Below are positions 5,654 to 8,082 of a stretch of DNA of 8,082 nucleotides, in pieces. The position numbers and the translations under genes were made by a program. Origin of the DNA: JBFJVZ01 sp041623895 (GTDB lineage Bacteria; Planctomycetota; Planctomycetia; Pirellulales; Pirellulaceae); assembly GCA_041623895.1 (NCBI GenBank), contig JBFJVZ010000358.1, forward strand, positions 1 through 8,082. The letters are read 5' to 3'. The notes beneath the pieces are model-generated. The model was not told where the DNA came from. It saw only the letters and a program-made list of their open reading frames with translations, and searched no databases. The first letter of the stretch is position 1; every line of letters starts with the position of its first letter.

Positions 5654-8082
5654 CTAGCTGCAGCTATCAACATCAAAGTGAACTTCGATGCTGGCAATCT
5701 GACCGTCGCGCAGAAACACGCTGCTGGTCTCTGAGTTCGTCAAACTCAAATCATCACGACAAACGGGTTCTCGGTTGACGTAGTTCAAAACGAGCATCCG
5801 CTTGGCCGCTTGCCGGTAGATCACGGGCACCTGACATATCGTGTACGCGAAGCTACCCGCCGACAGCGGTAACTTAACGAGTTGGTTGCGCGAATCGAAA
5901 AATTCAAAGTGGGACGCAGAATCCAGAAACTCGGACGCTTCAAACAAGCACGGATCGAAGTTCAGTGCGCCGTCGCTAATCCGCACTCCAAGCTCCGCAT
6001 AACGCGCGATAATGTCTTCTTTGACTTGTCCGGTCATCCCGGGCTGCTGAACACCAGCACCCTTGGGCGTGTGGGAATAAGGATCTGATGGAAAGGCACC
6101 GTACTGCTGCGGCGACTTTGTCAGACCAAGTCCGTCCCGGATGCTGCGATAGTGCGCGTGCAACCGCTGCAACACGGCGGCGTCCGATGACGCCTCTTTG
6201 GCCCACATGTAATTCTCTATCGTTGCCAGGCACAGCTTGGATACCATGTGCCAGTAGATCGATCCCAAGCCTTCGTAGGCGAAGAAGGTTCCGCTGCGGC
6301 CCGTGAAACGGTCATGATGAAATGTTTGTTCAAACATTTCGTCCAGCAGGCTGCGATCCCGCTGCACCAACTGCGAATAAGCCGGGTCAGCTTCCAGAAC
6401 ATCCAGCGCCATATGCAAATCGGCAACATTACGAAAGTCACCGCAAAAATGAACTCCGCCGTCGACATCGCTACGGACAATCGATTCTTCACCATCGGCA
6501 ATAAGTTTTTGCAAGAGCTCTGAACCGCGCCACAAATCTTCGGAAACCGAGTTCTTCTCCAAGAACCCGGGCAGCTCGCGGTCAGGATACAGCATGTAGC
6601 TTTCCTGGTCCTCCCGGTACATCCTGCTCGCCCGCAAAGCATCCAACACATCCGCCGCTTCCTCCGCCGTAAGCAGCCCGCTGCTAAGAACAGCGACTTG
6701 ACCTTCCAGCATCTCGTACAGAGGCTGCACGGCGTATGCAGTATCATTCAAGACGATCAGATTGTAGGAGTGATACAAACCGTCGCCGCGACGATTGGAC
6801 CGAATGGACTGATCGATCATTGCCAGGCAACGTCGGAACAGCTCAATACACTCGCTTAACGGCAAGTCTTCCTTGATGCCGGACAATCCATCGTCGTACA
6901 GCCGACCACGGTACTGACACCCTGCGGTCGAAAGGCCATCGACAATTTGCTTACGTTGCTGATCCGAAACGGCCCCCTGAAACGCCTCAGCGTGATCCGT
7001 CAACACAGTCGAAACGCTGCGTAACAATTCAACAACTTCGCGCGACACCAGCACCGATGTCGGTAGGTTGCCGCTGCTAAACCAGCGGATCATGAAGTCA
7101 AAAAACCTGCGCAGATAACAGGCCGTAACCATCGACAGTCCATTGCCGACCAAGGCGTTATTGGCATCATTCCATTCGGGACGTTGCGTATTGAGCCACA
7201 CGCCGCCTTCGGGCACAAAGTTCGTGATCTTCACCAACGCCGGAACAAGAAGTTTTTCGGCCAGCGAGACGTGATATGGATTGCCATTTCCTTTGGGCAG
7301 CAACTTTCCGTCGGCCCCCACGGAGGCAACTCGTGCGTCGATGGCTTTGGCAAGCGTATGGTCAAAGTCAATCGTTTCCTGGGGATTACGGCAGATATCG
7401 GCGTAGCTGCGGATGCGGTAGGGAACCTGTGCGTAGGTACAACATTCTTCGCTCAGCAAGTTATCCAGCTTTGACGGCGAAAACCGCTTCGACCATTCAA
7501 GCAGTTTCAGCAAATAGATAATTTGATGATCGCCCCAGTAGCCGATGTTTCCCCAGGGGTCGGTGGGATCGATCACTTCCCAGTCAAAGCCTTCCTTGTT
7601 GATCCGGTAAGGGTTGTAGCCGTCCGCGGTGGATGCATTGACGAAGCGAAAAATCATGCTGCAGCAAAACTCGGGAAACGACAGTGACAGGGCTTCCCAG
7701 TTCTGAAAGATGTCGCGCCAATTTCCCTCGTAACACAGCGTCTCCGAGCCGTCAGGATCCACCAGGTCGATTGAAAACGCGTTCCAGGGGCGCGTCGGAT
7801 CACCATGTCGACGACTGAAAATAAACGGCAAATATTCCAATGCAATCCGCAGCAAGTCTGGATCATGTTGTTGACCGACCCGCTGTAGCAAATCATCAAC
7901 TCGTGGATTCGCATCCAATCCATCAAGGAATGTTTTGTTTCGCGCGAATACCTGGCCATTGAACTTGCGGAGATGACGGCAGAAATCCGTCGAATGAATG
8001 TGGTAGCCGTCAAACGGGATGCCGCCGCGCATCACGTTGAACAAAACGTTTGACTGATGCCGCTGGATACGCAGCCGGTCCG
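5654..8082 (-). CDS. GH94-like (clan GH-Q) glycoside phosphorylase-type protein, 5' end outside window
   Basis: The frame is open through the right edge; 808 residues and a TAG stop are visible. A TTG at 8044 is possible but unlikely as the start, since family-like sequence (IQRHQSNV) continues upstream. Motifs: RRHGDPTRPWN (about 7810-7777), YEGNWRDIFQNWEAL (about 7732-7688), GYNPYRI then GYWGDHQ (to about 7523), and RPEWNDANNALVGNG (about 7180-7136). In GH94 cellobiose/chitobiose phosphorylases the catalytic acid lies in a DWND motif; the equivalent Asp here is codon 7168-7166. The C-terminal part (GMTGQVKEDI near 6050-6020, then DPCLFEASEFL and a short beta-rich tail) also parallels that clan. 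Families GH149 and GH161 of this clan phosphorolyse beta-1,3-oligoglucans, and GH16 and GH17 genes follow directly, so beta-1,3-oligoglucan phosphorylase is the best functional guess, yielding glucose-1-phosphate. Exact family, hydrolase versus phosphorylase chemistry, and location (N-terminus unseen) are uncertain. Confidence 0.72.
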   Translation of the reverse strand, partial: DRLRIQRHQSNVLFNVMRGGIPFDGYHIHSTDFCRHLRKFNGQVFARNKTFLDGLDANPRVDDLLQRVGQQHDPDLLRIALEYLPFIFSRRHGDPTRPWNAFSIDLVDPDGSETLCYEGNWRDIFQNWEALSLSFPEFCCSMIFRFVNASTADGYNPYRINKEGFDWEVIDPTDPWGNIGYWGDHQIIYLLKLLEWSKRFSPSKLDNLLSEECCTYAQVPYRIRSYADICRNPQETIDFDHTLAKAIDARVASVGADGKLLPKGNGNPYHVSLAEKLLVPALVKITNFVPEGGVWLNTQRPEWNDANNALVGNGLSMVTACYLRRFFDFMIRWFSSGNLPTSVLVSREVVELLRSVSTVLTDHAEAFQGAVSDQQRKQIVDGLSTAGCQYRGRLYDDGLSGIKEDLPLSECIELFRRCLAMIDQSIRSNRRGDGLYHSYNLIVLNDTAYAVQPLYEMLEGQVAVLSSGLLTAEEAADVLDALRASRMYREDQESYMLYPDRELPGFLEKNSVSEDLWRGSELLQKLIADGEESIVRSDVDGGVHFCGDFRNVADLHMALDVLEADPAYSQLVQRDRSLLDEMFEQTFHHDRFTGRSGTFFAYEGLGSIYWHMVSKLCLATIENYMWAKEASSDAAVLQRLHAHYRSIRDGLGLTKSPQQYGAFPSDPYSHTPKGAGVQQPGMTGQVKEDIIARYAELGVRISDGALNFDPCLFEASEFLDSASHFEFFDSRNQLVKLPLSAGSFAYTICQVPVIYRQAAKRMLVLNYVNREPVCRDDLSLTNSETSSVFLRDGQIASIEVHFDVDSCS

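Noticed and set aside
5647..5666. Palindrome TAGCTGCAGCTA followed by seven T on the minus strand, as a terminator of the GH94-like gene
   Set aside because: The palindrome has no loop; a real hairpin would have only about four base pairs, and it overlaps the codons SCS and the stop. Too weak to call, though the T7 tract makes it worth knowing about.
5976..6747. Minus-strand frames of 85 and 176 codons overlapping the GH94-like gene
   Set aside because: They are alternative frames of the same DNA with Cys/Arg/Trp-rich, low-complexity-looking translations, while the GH94-like frame is continuous and motif-bearing through the whole interval.
8042..8044. TTG at 8044 as the true start of the GH94-like gene
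   Set aside because: The frame stays open to the right edge with plausible protein sequence, no good Shine-Dalgarno precedes the TTG, and members of this enzyme clan have substantial N-terminal domains before this region.
1..8082. CRISPR arrays, tRNA/rRNA genes, insertion sequences, toxin-antitoxin or defence genes
   Set aside because: No spaced repeat series, tRNA-like cloverleaf, transposase motif or terminal inverted repeats were seen; the window is almost fully occupied by the four carbohydrate-type genes.

Overview
The window is a compact run of four genes, all on the minus strand, that reads as part of a beta-1,3-glucan (laminarin-type) degradation locus. In transcription order (right to left) they are: a large GH94-like (clan GH-Q) glycoside phosphorylase-type protein whose start lies beyond the right edge; a secreted GH16 laminarinase-type endoglucanase; a GH17 lipoprotein with an extra C-terminal beta-rich domain; and a large lipoprotein with an N-terminal TPR-like region and a seven-repeat FG-GAP/VCBS propeller, whose end lies beyond the left edge. 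Gaps between genes are 46, 127 and 126 bases. No gene with credible content is seen on the plus strand, and no tRNA, rRNA, IS element or CRISPR array is seen.

Organism: TPR plus FG-GAP proteins of the CRTAC1/ASPIC-UnbV type, with a terminal block around GRALWTVDVNRDGRTDFVV, are characteristic of Planctomycetes (Rhodopirellula/Pirellulales-like marine bacteria). Lipoproteins and extracellular glucanases in a loose operon also fit a marine planctomycete. This is an inference from protein style, not from a marker gene; Verrucomicrobia or a related phylum remains possible.

How the genes could work together (inference): the secreted GH16 enzyme cuts long beta-1,3-glucan, the membrane-anchored GH17 enzyme trims or cuts the products at the cell surface or in the periplasm, and the GH94-like enzyme phosphorolyses the oligosaccharides to glucose-1-phosphate. 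The TPR/propeller lipoprotein has no recognised enzymatic role; it may belong to the locus as a surface or binding protein, or may only be adjacent.

Non-coding features: an 18-base tandem duplication just upstream of the GH17 gene, which lies inside a 21-codon small reading frame that ends directly against the GH17 start; a 9-bp hairpin between the GH17 gene and the TPR/FG-GAP gene; and clear Shine-Dalgarno sequences before all three starts inside the window, including one that picks a TTG start for the TPR/FG-GAP lipoprotein.
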